Assembly (NCBI GenBank): GCA_900317635.1
Contig: ONHN01000014.1
Location: 1-43,213 of the forward strand
DNA: 43,213 nt
Source of the DNA: an uncultured Prevotellaceae bacterium
GTDB taxonomy: Bacteria > Bacteroidota > Bacteroidia > Bacteroidales > Bacteroidaceae
Reading direction: 5' to 3'
This document shows positions 18,018 to 26,622 of the stretch, one piece after another (within the stretch, counting starts at the first letter, position 1; the number at the start of each line of letters is the position of its first letter). The position numbers were made by a program, and so were the translations under genes. The notes below the pieces were generated by a model, which ran no database searches, had not been told where the DNA came from, and was given only the letters and a program-made list of their open reading frames with translations.

Positions 18018-18043
18018 ACGAGTGACAAGTAGGCTACGCCAAC
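18018..18043 (+). repeat. Short copy of the heptamer/GGCTACGCC repeat
   Basis: GAGTGAC and AAGTAGG heptamers are followed by CTACGCC, the reverse complement of the GGCGTAG core found in the other intergenic repeats. It sits in the parA-parB gap, just after a T-run (18012-18017). Confidence 0.55.
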
Positions 18044-18060
18044 AAATGGTATAAACCGCC

Positions 18061-18101
18061 AAGCCTTCACACGATAACGTCGTACGTGTCGTTCGTGGCT
18101 T
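18061..18101. other. Imperfect hairpin between parA and parB
   Basis: AAGCC at 18061-18065 and GGCTT at the right end enclose nested ACGA/TCGT and ACGT/ACGT pairs. It does not match the parS consensus (TGTTTCACGTGAAACA type) and has no T-run, so its role is unknown. Confidence 0.3.
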
Positions 18102-18147
18102 CAGAAAAACAAACAGACATTCCTTTGAGAAAACAATACACCTCGTT

Positions 18148-19044
18148 ATGGCAATTAAGAAGAAGTTTCCAGCTTTAGGACGCGGCTTGGACGCGTTGAT
18201 AGACACCACGCCTACCATCCAGACGGGGGGATCGTCAAGCATAACCGAAGTACCCATCGAGGCCATTGTGCCCAATCCTTCGCAACCGCGCCGCGAGTTC
18301 GACGAAGAAGCTTTGAGCGAGTTGGCCGAAAGCATTAAGCAGTTGGGCATAGTGCAACCTATTACGTTGCGTCAGCTCAGCGACGGAAAATACGAAATCA
18401 TTGCAGGCGAAAGGCGCTGGCGCGCTTCGAAGAGAGCGGGGTTAGCGTCCATTCCAGCCTACGTGCGCACCGTCAGCGATGAGAACATGATGCAGATGGC
18501 TCTCGTTGAGAACATCCAGCGCGAGGACCTTAATGCTATAGAGGTGGCGTTGGCCTATCAAGCTTTAATAGAGCAGTACGGCCTGACGCAAGAGCAACTG
18601 TCGGAGAAAGTAGGAAAGAAGCGTGCCACAGTGGCCAACGCCCTGCGCTTGCTGAAGTTGCCTGCCCCCGTGCAAATTGCTCTTAAGACGAAACAAATAG
18701 ATGGTGGCCATGCCCGTGCCATTTTGGGTGTGAAAGATCCCGCCATGCAGTTGCGCCTCTTCCGCGAGGTGCAGCGCAAAGGCTACAGCGTACGCCAGAT
18801 AGAGGAAATGGCCAAAGCTATCAACGACGGCGAAACACCCGCCGCTGCAGGGAAGAAGCAGAAGGCCGCTGCTAAGAGCCACCTGCCCGAGGGCTTCGAC
18901 GAACTCAAGACACGCTTGGCCGACCTCTTTCAGACGAAAGTGCAAATGACGCTGAACGCCAAGGGGCGCGGCCACATCACGATACCCTTCGACGATGAAG
19001 AGCAAATGGTGCGCATCATCACCATGTTCGACCGCATAAAGTAA
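18148..19044 (+). CDS. parB: Chromosome-partitioning protein ParB/Spo0J
   Basis: The 298-residue protein begins with the conserved LGRGLDALI box. It then has the ParB CTPase domain with GERRWRAS and ENIQREDLNAIE motifs, and a helix-turn-helix for parS binding (LTQEQLSEKVGKKRATVANALRLLKLP region, about residues 145-175). The C-terminal dimerisation domain is present. It loads and spreads at parS and stimulates the ParA ATPase. It is followed by the DUF5683 gene after 17 bases. Confidence 0.96.
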   Translation: MAIKKKFPALGRGLDALIDTTPTIQTGGSSSITEVPIEAIVPNPSQPRREFDEEALSELAESIKQLGIVQPITLRQLSDGKYEIIAGERRWRASKRAGLASIPAYVRTVSDENMMQMALVENIQREDLNAIEVALAYQALIEQYGLTQEQLSEKVGKKRATVANALRLLKLPAPVQIALKTKQIDGGHARAILGVKDPAMQLRLFREVQRKGYSVRQIEEMAKAINDGETPAAAGKKQKAAAKSHLPEGFDELKTRLADLFQTKVQMTLNAKGRGHITIPFDDEEQMVRIITMFDRIK

Positions 19045-19061
19045 ATCAAACACGATACGCA

Positions 19062-19796
19062 ATGAACGCTCGCTTCCTACATCTTATTCTTACGCTTGTC
19101 CTGGTGGTTATCGCTCTGCCAGGGCTGGCGCAGGAACCCGTAGATGAAGCGGAGGATATGGACACCGTCGTTACAAAAGCCCAGGAGTTAGTTGCAGCCG
19201 ACAGCATTGCCGCCGCACCTGCCGATACGGCGCGCTTTGGCGTCGTGGCCGACTCGTTGAGGCGGGCCCACGAGCAGAAGAGCGCAGAAATGCCGAAGCC
19301 TAAGTTCGTCCCTAACCCCAAGCGGGCGCTGTGGTTAGCCATTGTCTTTCCTGGCGCAGGGCAGATTTACAACCGCAAGTATTGGAAGCTACCTATCTTC
19401 TACGGCGGCTTCTTGGGTTGTACATACGCGCTGTTGTGGAACCAGCAAATGTATAAAGACTATTCGCAGGCCTACCTCGATATTATGGACGACGACCCCA
19501 ACACGAAGAGCTATATGGACATGCTCCCGCCGCGCTACGACATCACAGGGCGCGAGGAGCGTTTCAAAACGATATTCAAGAACAAGAAGAACTATTACCG
19601 GCGCTACCGCGACCTCAGCGTTTTTTGCTTCATCGGGGTCTATCTGCTTAGCGTGATTGATGCTTACGTCGATGCCCAACTCTCGGTGTTCGACATCAGT
19701 CCCGACTTAAGCATGAAGGTGCGTCCGGCAGTCATTACTCAACCTGGCCTCCACACGACCGCCTCCTACGGCGTAGGGTGTAGCCTCAATTTCTGA
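19062..19796 (+). CDS. DUF5683-domain membrane protein
   Basis: The 244-residue protein has an N-terminal signal sequence ending LPGLAQ and a low-complexity acidic/alanine stretch to about residue 80. The DUF5683 core follows: NPKRALWLAIVFPGAGQIYNRKYWKLPIFYGG, then a second membrane segment, CFIGVYLLSVIDAYVDAQL. The function is unknown. The family is typically found in this position in Bacteroidetes, between parB and a lytic transglycosylase, which suggests a cell-envelope role linked to growth (inference). It lies 17 bases after parB and 7 bases before the next gene. Confidence 0.85.
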   Translation: MNARFLHLILTLVLVVIALPGLAQEPVDEAEDMDTVVTKAQELVAADSIAAAPADTARFGVVADSLRRAHEQKSAEMPKPKFVPNPKRALWLAIVFPGAGQIYNRKYWKLPIFYGGFLGCTYALLWNQQMYKDYSQAYLDIMDDDPNTKSYMDMLPPRYDITGREERFKTIFKNKKNYYRRYRDLSVFCFIGVYLLSVIDAYVDAQLSVFDISPDLSMKVRPAVITQPGLHTTASYGVGCSLNF

Positions 19797-19803
19797 TACG
19801 ACA

Positions 19804-21717
19804 ATGCATATAAGGAAAACGCTTTTTGCAGCCATAGCCGCTTTTGCCCTGCCCCTGACGATGCAGGCGCAAGAAGACATCACTGTTCACGACAACCTCC
19901 TCAATGCCGACGAAACCATCGGCCTGCCCGAGGGTATGCTCATCGACGAGGACTCGCTGCTTAGCGACTGGCAAGCGCGCAACTACCTCTTCCCCGACAC
20001 GACGTGCGAAAATCCCAACTACAACCCCACGTATGCTCCCGAGGTCTATCGCGAGCGTTTACAACGCCTGCCGACGATAGTCGAAATGACCTACAACGAG
20101 ATTGTTCAGAGCTTCATCGACCGCTACTGCGGCAAGGGCCGTCGGCAGGTGTCGGCCATGTTGGGCGCTGCCAACCTCTATGTGCCTCTTTTCGAACAAA
20201 CGCTCGACGAGTATGGCTTGCCCCTCGAACTGAAGTTCCTGCCCGTCATCGAGTCGGCCCTCATTCCTGATGCCGTCAGTCCGGCTGGTGCAGCGGGCCT
20301 TTGGCAGCTGATGCTGGCAACGGGTAAGCAGTACAACCTGCAAGTTGATAGTCGTGTTGACGAGCGTCGCGACCCCATCAAGAGTACCGATGCCGCCGCC
20401 CGCCTTTTGCGCGACTTGTTTAAGATATACGGCGACTGGCATCTCGTCCTTGCTGCCTACAACTGTGGCCCTGGCAATGTCAACAAGGCCATTCACCGTG
20501 CTGGTGGCGAGCGCAACTATTGGAAGATATATCCTTTCCTTCCGAAAGAGACGCGCGGTTACGTCCCGGCCTTCATCGCCGCTACCTACGTGATGAACTA
20601 CTACTGCGACCATAACATCTGCCCCATGCGCACGAAGTATCCCATTCAGACCGATACCGTCATGGTCAATAGCGACGTTGATCTGCGGCAGGTGGGCGAG
20701 GTGTGCGGACTGGATATGGCCATTGTGAAAGCCCTGAACCCGCAGTACAAGACCAACGTTGTGCCTGGCAGTTGGAGCCCCTGCGCCATTCGCTTGCCGC
20801 AGGCCGACGTGCCCAAGTTCATCACGATGGAGCAGAACATTCGCAGCGGGGCGGCTCAGACTTACGTCAACGACTTTGCGCAGCAAACCATCGACCCCGT
20901 CAATGCCGACAACACGCGGCAAGGACGCCCCGAGGTGAAACCCGTTCAGCCCCGAAGCCATGCGGCGGCTCCTGCTGCCAAACCCGCTCCAAAAGTTGCT
21001 CCCAAGGCACAGCCTAAGACTCAGCCCGCTCCACCTGTCAAGAAGGATGTGGCAAAGAACGATAAAGCCAAAACTTTTGAGAATGCTACTCGCTCGAAAG
21101 CTACGAAGCAGACTGCTGCCGCTAAGCCTGCCGCTAAGGAAACTCGAGCCACGGAAACGGCCAGCACGAAGACCAGCAAAAAGCGCCACGCGAAGGACGT
21201 AGCAACTACGGAGAAAAACGCACGCGGTGCTTCCGCTAAGGCTGCAAGGGGTAAAGCAAAAGCTGAACCCGAACCCGAACCGTCCGCCAAGAGCGCGAAA
21301 GGTAAAGCGGCCACTACAAAGGCGGGGCGCGGTAAAACAAAAGCTGAACCCGAAACGCCCGCCAAGAGCGTGAAAGGCAAAGCGGCCACCGCAAAAACCG
21401 CTCGCGGAAAGGCAAAGGACGAACCCGAAGCACCAGCTAAGACCACCAAAGGACGCAATGCTAAGACTGGCAAAGCCCGCGCCGAAGAGGCCGAGGCACC
21501 CGCCAAGAGCGCAGGTAAGGGCAAGGCTTCCTCTAAGGCTAACAAAGGCAAGGCTGCCGAGCCTGCCGCCAATGCTAAAGGCACTAAGGGGACAGCTGCA
21601 AAAACGGGTAAAGCCAAAGCGGCCGAGCCTGCTGCCAGTACTAAGAGTTCCAAAGGCAAGGCCGCCAGCAGCACGAAGGCCGCCAGTAAAACCTCCTCAA
21701 AGAAGTCGAAGAAGTAA
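19804..21717 (+). CDS. Lytic transglycosylase (MltD-like) with long Lys/Ala-rich tail
   Basis: The 637-residue protein has a signal peptide ending MQAQ. Its SLT catalytic domain has E150 in FLPVIESAL, followed by SPAGAAGLWQ and AAYNCGPGNV. It cleaves peptidoglycan glycan strands to 1,6-anhydro ends. A LysM-like segment is seen near 283-335. From about residue 375 to the end, roughly 260 residues are almost only Lys, Ala, Thr, Ser, Gly, Pro and Glu, with recurring AKSAKGKAAT and GRGKTKAEPE units. This is like histone H1-type tails and unlike the tandem LysM ends more usual here. The reading frame is clean through the repeat. The tail may bind anionic cell-wall polymers (inference). Confidence 0.9.
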   Translation: MHIRKTLFAAIAAFALPLTMQAQEDITVHDNLLNADETIGLPEGMLIDEDSLLSDWQARNYLFPDTTCENPNYNPTYAPEVYRERLQRLPTIVEMTYNEIVQSFIDRYCGKGRRQVSAMLGAANLYVPLFEQTLDEYGLPLELKFLPVIESALIPDAVSPAGAAGLWQLMLATGKQYNLQVDSRVDERRDPIKSTDAAARLLRDLFKIYGDWHLVLAAYNCGPGNVNKAIHRAGGERNYWKIYPFLPKETRGYVPAFIAATYVMNYYCDHNICPMRTKYPIQTDTVMVNSDVDLRQVGEVCGLDMAIVKALNPQYKTNVVPGSWSPCAIRLPQADVPKFITMEQNIRSGAAQTYVNDFAQQTIDPVNADNTRQGRPEVKPVQPRSHAAAPAAKPAPKVAPKAQPKTQPAPPVKKDVAKNDKAKTFENATRSKATKQTAAAKPAAKETRATETASTKTSKKRHAKDVATTEKNARGASAKAARGKAKAEPEPEPSAKSAKGKAATTKAGRGKTKAEPETPAKSVKGKAATAKTARGKAKDEPEAPAKTTKGRNAKTGKARAEEAEAPAKSAGKGKASSKANKGKAAEPAANAKGTKGTAAKTGKAKAAEPAASTKSSKGKAASSTKAASKTSSKKSKK

Positions 21718-21735
21718 ACAGCTCGTAGCAGGAGA

Positions 21736-21799
21736 ATGAAGCGCGGCACAAAGCGATGCTATACATAATATATAATTAATATTGTGTGCCGCGCTTCAT
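21736..21799 (+). terminator. Strong hairpin between mltD and relA/spoT
   Basis: ATGAAGCGCGGCACA (21736-21750) and TGTGCCGCGCTTCAT (21785-21799) form a perfect 15-bp stem around a 34-base AT-rich loop, followed by CCTATCTTTTA. It lies 19 bases after the mltD stop and probably separates the two transcripts. Confidence 0.75.
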
Positions 21800-21864
21800 C
21801 CTATCTTTTATAGCTATAGGCTTGATAAGTTTATTATACTCAAACAAACACCCACAAAAAAACT

Positions 21865-24153
21865 ATGAAAACAGAAAAAGAACTTAACCTTGCGCAAGAA
21901 GAGGAACAACTGCGTAAGGACCAAGAGATGGCAGAGGGTGCTTTTCAGAAACTGCTTGCCACCTATCGAGCTTCACAGCATAGTGGCAACGAAGAGCTCA
22001 TCACGCGAACCTTCAACTTCGCCAACAACGCCCACCGTGGTGTGCGCCGTAAGTCGGGCGAGGCCTACATCATGCACCCCTTGGCCGTGGCACAAATCTT
22101 GTGCGGCGAAATGGGCTTGGGTGCCACGTCAATCTGTGCTGGCTTGTTGCACGACGTGATTGAAGACACGAACTACAGTGAACACGACTTGGCCGTGCTT
22201 TTCAGTCCGCGCATTGCCGCCATCGTTGAAGGCGTATCCAAGATACAAAGAAGTCTTGATGATACTTCCAACAAGAACCTGCAAGTGGCATCGTTGCTGA
22301 AGATCATCATCACGATGAACGATGACATCCGCGTCATCCTCGTCAAGCTGGCCGACAGGCTCCACAACCTGCGCACCTTGAACTCTATGCCCGAGAACAA
22401 GAAGTTGCGCACCACGGGCGAAACGCTCATGCTCTTTGCGCCTATCGCCGAGCGGTTGGGCCTGAACAAAATCAAGTCCGAGCTTGAAGACCTCAGCTTT
22501 AGCTACGAACATCCCGATGAGTACAAGCAAATCGTCAGTGCCGTCAGTAGCCACAACGACGAGTTTGAGCGCATCGTCAACGACTTCGTGCCCCCCATTA
22601 AGGAAAGCCTCGATAAGTTGGGCTTTAAATATCGCATCGTCACGCGCATCAAGACGCCCTATTCCATTTGGAAAAAGGTGAACGAGCAGGGCATTATGCC
22701 GAAGTCTATCAACGAAAATGTCTTCGACATTCTGGCCATTCGCATCATCTACACGCCCCACAACGACGAAAGCGAAAACGACGATATCTATCGCATCTAT
22801 GGCGCGCTCACGAGGCTCTACCGCCCCCACCCCGAGCGCTTCCGCGACTGGGTGGCCGACCCTAAGCGCAACGGCTATAGTGCCCTCCACAACACCTTCA
22901 TGTCCAAACAAGGACGTTGGGTGGAGGTGCAGATACGTTCCGAGCGAATGGACGACATTGCCGAGACGGGGTTTGCGGCCCACTGGAAGTATAAGGACAA
23001 GGACGGACAGAATGAAACCAGCGCCATTGACCAGTGGATAGACGAAACGCGCGAAATCCTCAACAATCCCGAGCCTAACGAAATAGCCCTGCTCGATAGT
23101 TTCCGCCTGAGCCTCTACTCGCGCGAAATCATTATCTATACGCCGAAAGGCGACCGCTACGTCTTGCCCCAAGGGGCTACGGTGCTCGACTTCGCCTACC
23201 ACATCCACACCACGCTGGGCAACCATTGTGCTGGTGCCAAAATCGACAACAAACTCGTCTCGAACGATACGAAGCTCTCCTCGGGCAATCAGGTGTTCAT
23301 CATCTCGCTGAAGAACATTGAGGTTGACCCCACTTGGCTTAATAAGGCCATTACGGCCAAAGCCCGTGCCAAAATAGCGCATCGCCTGCGTCAGCTTAAT
23401 CGCGAAAAGGTGCGCAAGGGCATCGAAATGCTCTACAACTTCCTTAATGAGCAAGGCTTCGACCGCTCCATTGCCCTCATCGACCGCATTCAGGCCTACT
23501 ACAGCTTCCCCAGTCGCGACAACCTTTGCGTGGCAGTCAGTGAGGGGCGTGTGGTGCCGGGCGACGGCGTGGTCGACTTCCTGCGTGGGCGCAAGCGTCG
23601 CCGCTCGCTCCGTTCGTTCCTTCCCTTCGGCACGTCGCAAGCTACGAAGGAGGAGGGATCGGCCATGCAGCAGGACTTGGGCGAGATTAACACTAAGAAG
23701 CCGTTCTACATCAACAACATCAGCATTCAGCGATGTGCCATCTGCGAGCAGTGCCACCCTATCCCAGGCGACGATATCATAGGCTACCTCACCCCCGAAA
23801 AAGTCCTCGAAATCCACAACCGCGACTGTCCCCTCGCGGTGCGCCATAAGATGCAAGACGGCAAAAACCTCGTCACTACGTTTTGGGATCTGCATCGCGA
23901 ACACCGTTTCCCCTGCAAAATCTACGTCAAGGGAATCGACCGCCGAGGCATCATCCGCTCCATGGCCGACATCCTCGACAACAACGATGTGCGGGCCAGC
24001 TTGCAAGGCATCAGCATCAATGCCAAAGGCGGTGTGTTTGAGGGCGAACTCACCTTTGAACTCTTCGATACGGAGGAGGCCAAAGATATATGTAAACTCT
24101 TGCAAACGCTACCCGACATCACTGTGGCTAAGCGCAAGCGAAGGAACGAGTGA
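21865..24153 (+). CDS. Bifunctional (p)ppGpp synthetase/hydrolase, RelA/SpoT family
   Basis: This 762-residue long-form Rel protein makes and probably degrades the alarmone (p)ppGpp. The N-terminal hydrolase domain keeps the HD pair at H96-D97 (LLHDVIED), so hydrolysis is expected. The synthetase domain has RFRDW where bifunctional Rel has RxKD and RelA has ExDD, a basic version that fits a bifunctional enzyme, plus catalytic EVQIRSERM. A TGS domain follows (YTPKGDRYVLPQGATVLDFAY), then a zinc-finger-like region with several cysteines, and a C-terminal ACT domain. The last codon and stop (GAG TGA) fall inside a dispersed repeat. No clear promoter was found; TATCTTTT at 21802 is a weak candidate. 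Confidence 0.94.
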   Translation: MKTEKELNLAQEEEQLRKDQEMAEGAFQKLLATYRASQHSGNEELITRTFNFANNAHRGVRRKSGEAYIMHPLAVAQILCGEMGLGATSICAGLLHDVIEDTNYSEHDLAVLFSPRIAAIVEGVSKIQRSLDDTSNKNLQVASLLKIIITMNDDIRVILVKLADRLHNLRTLNSMPENKKLRTTGETLMLFAPIAERLGLNKIKSELEDLSFSYEHPDEYKQIVSAVSSHNDEFERIVNDFVPPIKESLDKLGFKYRIVTRIKTPYSIWKKVNEQGIMPKSINENVFDILAIRIIYTPHNDESENDDIYRIYGALTRLYRPHPERFRDWVADPKRNGYSALHNTFMSKQGRWVEVQIRSERMDDIAETGFAAHWKYKDKDGQNETSAIDQWIDETREILNNPEPNEIALLDSFRLSLYSREIIIYTPKGDRYVLPQGATVLDFAYHIHTTLGNHCAGAKIDNKLVSNDTKLSSGNQVFIISLKNIEVDPTWLNKAITAKARAKIAHRLRQLNREKVRKGIEMLYNFLNEQGFDRSIALIDRIQAYYSFPSRDNLCVAVSEGRVVPGDGVVDFLRGRKRRRSLRSFLPFGTSQATKEEGSAMQQDLGEINTKKPFYINNISIQRCAICEQCHPIPGDDIIGYLTPEKVLEIHNRDCPLAVRHKMQDGKNLVTTFWDLHREHRFPCKIYVKGIDRRGIIRSMADILDNNDVRASLQGISINAKGGVFEGELTFELFDTEEAKDICKLLQTLPDITVAKRKRRNE

Positions 24154-24229
24154 CGCGTGACAAGTTGGCAACGCCGACCTGGGGATGCAGGCGGGGCGCC
24201 TGCGTACCCAGTTAGGGGCAATGCCAACG
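24148..24229. repeat. Dispersed modular repeat overlapping the relA/spoT stop
   Basis: It contains GAGTGAC and GCGTGAC heptamers, then a palindrome GCAGGCG-GGG-CGCCTGC at 24187-24203, then CGTACCCAGTTAGGGGC. The first heptamer supplies the stop codon of relA/spoT. The rest of the gap to 24312 shows nothing further that I recognise. Confidence 0.75.
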
Positions 24230-24312
24230 AACGCTTTATGCTCCTTGTTTAGCGCATGCAGTGCTTGTCGCAATTCTCCACTGCTTAAGAACCAAAAAAC
24301 CTCAAAATAATA

Positions 24313-25758
24313 ATGAAACGAATAGTCTTTTTCATCTCTCTGGCCCTGTGCTTCTGCGGGGCATCCTACGCACAAAAGGCACCTAAAAAGAATGCCCGTG
24401 CGAAGTACGTTTTCTATTTCATTGGCGATGGTATGGGCGTCAACCAGGTGAATGGTGCCGAAACCTACCTTGCCGCTCGCGAAGGGCGTATCGGCACGTC
24501 GCCCCTGCTCTTCCCCAGTTTCCCTTACGTGGGCCTTATCACCACGCAGAGTGCTACCAACGGTGTCACCGACTCCGCTGCCGCAGGCACGGCTCTTGCT
24601 TCGGGTGTAAAGACGAAGAACCACGCCGTTGGCGTTTTGAAGGACCTTCAAACCCCTGTCCCCACCATTGCCGAGAAGGCAAAGCAGCATGGGGCCGCAG
24701 TCGGCATCACCACCAGCGTCAGCGTGGATCACGCTACGCCCGCCGTCTTCTATGCCCACGTGCCGAAACGCACCATGTACTACGAGATTGGAAAGCAGTT
24801 GCCAGCCAGCGGCTTCGACTTCTTCGCTGGTAGCGACTTCTTGCAGCCTACTTCCGACAAAGACTCTACCACCACCCTCAACCTTTATCAGCAGGCCGAG
24901 GCGGCGGGCTATCAAATCGTTCATGGCTATCCTCAATTCCTCGAACAATACAAGCAGGCCCAGCGCATGATACTCCTGCAACCCGAAAAGAGCAATGCCG
25001 AGTACAACCAGTGCATCCCCTACGTTGTCGATCAGCAGCCTGGCGACTTAAAATTGCAGGACATTACCCGCGCCGCCATTACCTTCCTCGAAAAGCAAAA
25101 GAAGGACGGCTTCTTCTTGATGATTGAGGGCGGCATGATTGATAAGGCGTGCCATGCCAACGATGGTGCTGCCTACGTCAAGGAACTCATCGCCATGGAT
25201 AGCTGCGTGCGCATCGCCTACGAGTTCTACGAGAAGCACCCCGACGAAACGCTCATCGTCATCACTGCCGACCACGAAACGGGCGGTCTGTCGCTCGGTC
25301 GCGGCGCCTACGAGCTCCATCTCGACTTGCTCGACGTGCAGCGCACCAGCATACCCCACTACCAGCGCCACCTCCGCCGCATGGCTAAGGAGCTGGGCGG
25401 TAGCGGCTTGACGTGGGACGTAGTGAAGGCCGACATTCAAAAGTATTGGGGCATTTGGCAAGAGATTGAACCTACTAAGGAGCAGGCCGAACGCATTCGC
25501 CGTGCCTATCGCCACTACGTAGCAGCCGTCTGCGCCCAGGAAGGTAGCAAGACCGTAAGTAGTGGTATTGACGAACTGACCTACGCTTGTGCCTACGTCA
25601 TCGACGAGAACACGGGCATAGGCTGGCAGAGTGGCGGCCACTCCAACGGCTACGTCGGTGTCTATGCCGTGGGTGTGGGAGCCGACCAGTTCACGGGCCG
25701 TTTCGACAACACCGAAATCCCTAAGCGCATCATGAAGGCCGCGCGTTGGGATAAATGA
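24313..25758 (+). CDS. Secreted alkaline phosphatase
   Basis: The 481-residue protein has a signal peptide ending ASYAQ and the PhoA-family metal and active-site motifs. These are FIGDGMGVNQ, nucleophile S88 in GVTDSAAAGTA, SVDHATPAVFYAH, GGMIDKACHAND, TADHETGG and a C-terminal GGHS. It would hydrolyse phosphomonoesters in the periplasm. There is no lipobox cysteine. A 159-base gap with a repeat separates it from relA/spoT. No Pho-box can be recognised, so phosphate control is not shown. Confidence 0.93.
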   Translation: MKRIVFFISLALCFCGASYAQKAPKKNARAKYVFYFIGDGMGVNQVNGAETYLAAREGRIGTSPLLFPSFPYVGLITTQSATNGVTDSAAAGTALASGVKTKNHAVGVLKDLQTPVPTIAEKAKQHGAAVGITTSVSVDHATPAVFYAHVPKRTMYYEIGKQLPASGFDFFAGSDFLQPTSDKDSTTTLNLYQQAEAAGYQIVHGYPQFLEQYKQAQRMILLQPEKSNAEYNQCIPYVVDQQPGDLKLQDITRAAITFLEKQKKDGFFLMIEGGMIDKACHANDGAAYVKELIAMDSCVRIAYEFYEKHPDETLIVITADHETGGLSLGRGAYELHLDLLDVQRTSIPHYQRHLRRMAKELGGSGLTWDVVKADIQKYWGIWQEIEPTKEQAERIRRAYRHYVAAVCAQEGSKTVSSGIDELTYACAYVIDENTGIGWQSGGHSNGYVGVYAVGVGADQFTGRFDNTEIPKRIMKAARWDK

Positions 25759-25766
25759 GATGACTT

Positions 25767-25895
25767 AAGTGACAAGTTACAAGTTACGAGTGACAAGTTA
25801 CGAGTTATGAGTTGGCGTAGCCTTCCTTGGGTGCGCAGGCGTCCCGCCTGCGGAATAACGTTGGCGTAGCCAACTTGTAACTCGCCACTTGTTAC
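25767..25895. repeat. Dispersed modular repeat with heptamer arms
   Basis: Six consecutive heptamers of the RAGTKAC type start at 25767. GGCGTAGCC follows, then a palindrome GCAGGCG-TCC-CGCCTGC (25835-25851), a second GGCGTAGCC, and heptamers in the opposite orientation ending at 25895. The two heptamer blocks are inverted, so a transcript could fold into a hairpin with the palindrome at its tip. Confidence 0.8.
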
Positions 25896-25910
25896 TACAA
25901 CCTATTTCCT

Positions 25911-26537
25911 ATGCCTCCCCTTGAATCTCCCTCATATCAAGGTCAAACTGTGCGCCTCTGCACCGACGGCAAGTACCGTTGGACCTACCCGATGAATATG
26001 CTGAAGAACCCGTCGGTCTATCTGACGGTCTGCAAAATCTTTGGCGCGATAGGTGGCGTTGCTTTCTTCGTGGCCTACATCAGCGATGTCGTCGTGGGCG
26101 ATTTCACGTCCATGATAAGCGACCTGCCCTATTGGGGCATTGCCATACTGGTGTTCATCGCCATCAGTTTGCTGGCTTATCTCATCGTGGCGGCGCAGTA
26201 CGGATACAAATACATCGTGAGCTTCACCATGGACGAAAGCGGTATCATCCACGAGCAAGTGGCGGCGCAGAAGAAGGTAGCCAGGAAAATAGGCGGCATG
26301 CTCGCCTCGGGCGGTGCCTTAGCGGCTTCGCCTGGCAGGGTAGGGCAGGGCATGCTCATAGCTAACCACACCTCCCTCTCATCCGATTTCTCGAAAGTAA
26401 GGAGCATCAAGCCCCTGCGCCGTTGGCATACCATTAAGGTCAACGAGCCTTTGGCTAAAAACCAAGTTTATACCTCTCCTGAGGACTTCGACTTCGTGCT
26501 CTCCTACATCCGCAGCCATTGTCCTAAGGCTAAGTGA
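25911..26537 (+). CDS. Uncharacterised two-helix membrane protein
   Basis: I do not recognise this 208-residue protein with certainty. Its N-terminus (DGKYRWTYPMNMLKNPSVY) is polar and aromatic. Two hydrophobic helices follow near residues 37-57 and 73-93, then a soluble C-terminal region of about 115 residues with a glycine/alanine-rich loop. The layout suggests a membrane-anchored PH-like (YcxB-type) domain, but this is only an impression. The sequence starts 16 bases after a dispersed repeat. The ATG at 25911 gives the only sensible start. No operon partner is evident. Confidence 0.65.
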   Translation: MPPLESPSYQGQTVRLCTDGKYRWTYPMNMLKNPSVYLTVCKIFGAIGGVAFFVAYISDVVVGDFTSMISDLPYWGIAILVFIAISLLAYLIVAAQYGYKYIVSFTMDESGIIHEQVAAQKKVARKIGGMLASGGALAASPGRVGQGMLIANHTSLSSDFSKVRSIKPLRRWHTIKVNEPLAKNQVYTSPEDFDFVLSYIRSHCPKAK

Positions 26538-26583
26538 TGAAGAAAAGGTTCGCCCCCTTATACATCTTACCCAACAAAAGAGC

Positions 26584-26591
26584 TATCTTTG
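26584..26591 (+). promoter_or_regulatory. -7 box upstream of the SGNH hydrolase
   Basis: TATCTTTG followed by CACC matches TAnnTTTG and lies 31 bases before the start at 26623. The -33 element is not clear. It may drive the whole SGNH-MBOAT-DHHW set. Confidence 0.65.
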
Positions 26592-26622
26592 CACCCCTTT
26601 ATATAAGCATACTTACACACCG

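Noticed and set aside
18061-18101. parS site
   Set aside because: The hairpin lacks the central CACGTG palindrome and flanks of parS.
21000-21717. Separate histone H1-like gene
   Set aside because: The Lys/Ala-rich stretch is in frame with the lytic transglycosylase, with no stop, promoter or start of its own.
22129-24105. 658-codon open frame opposite relA/spoT
   Set aside because: It is a shadow frame; the plus strand encodes a complete and conserved Rel protein.
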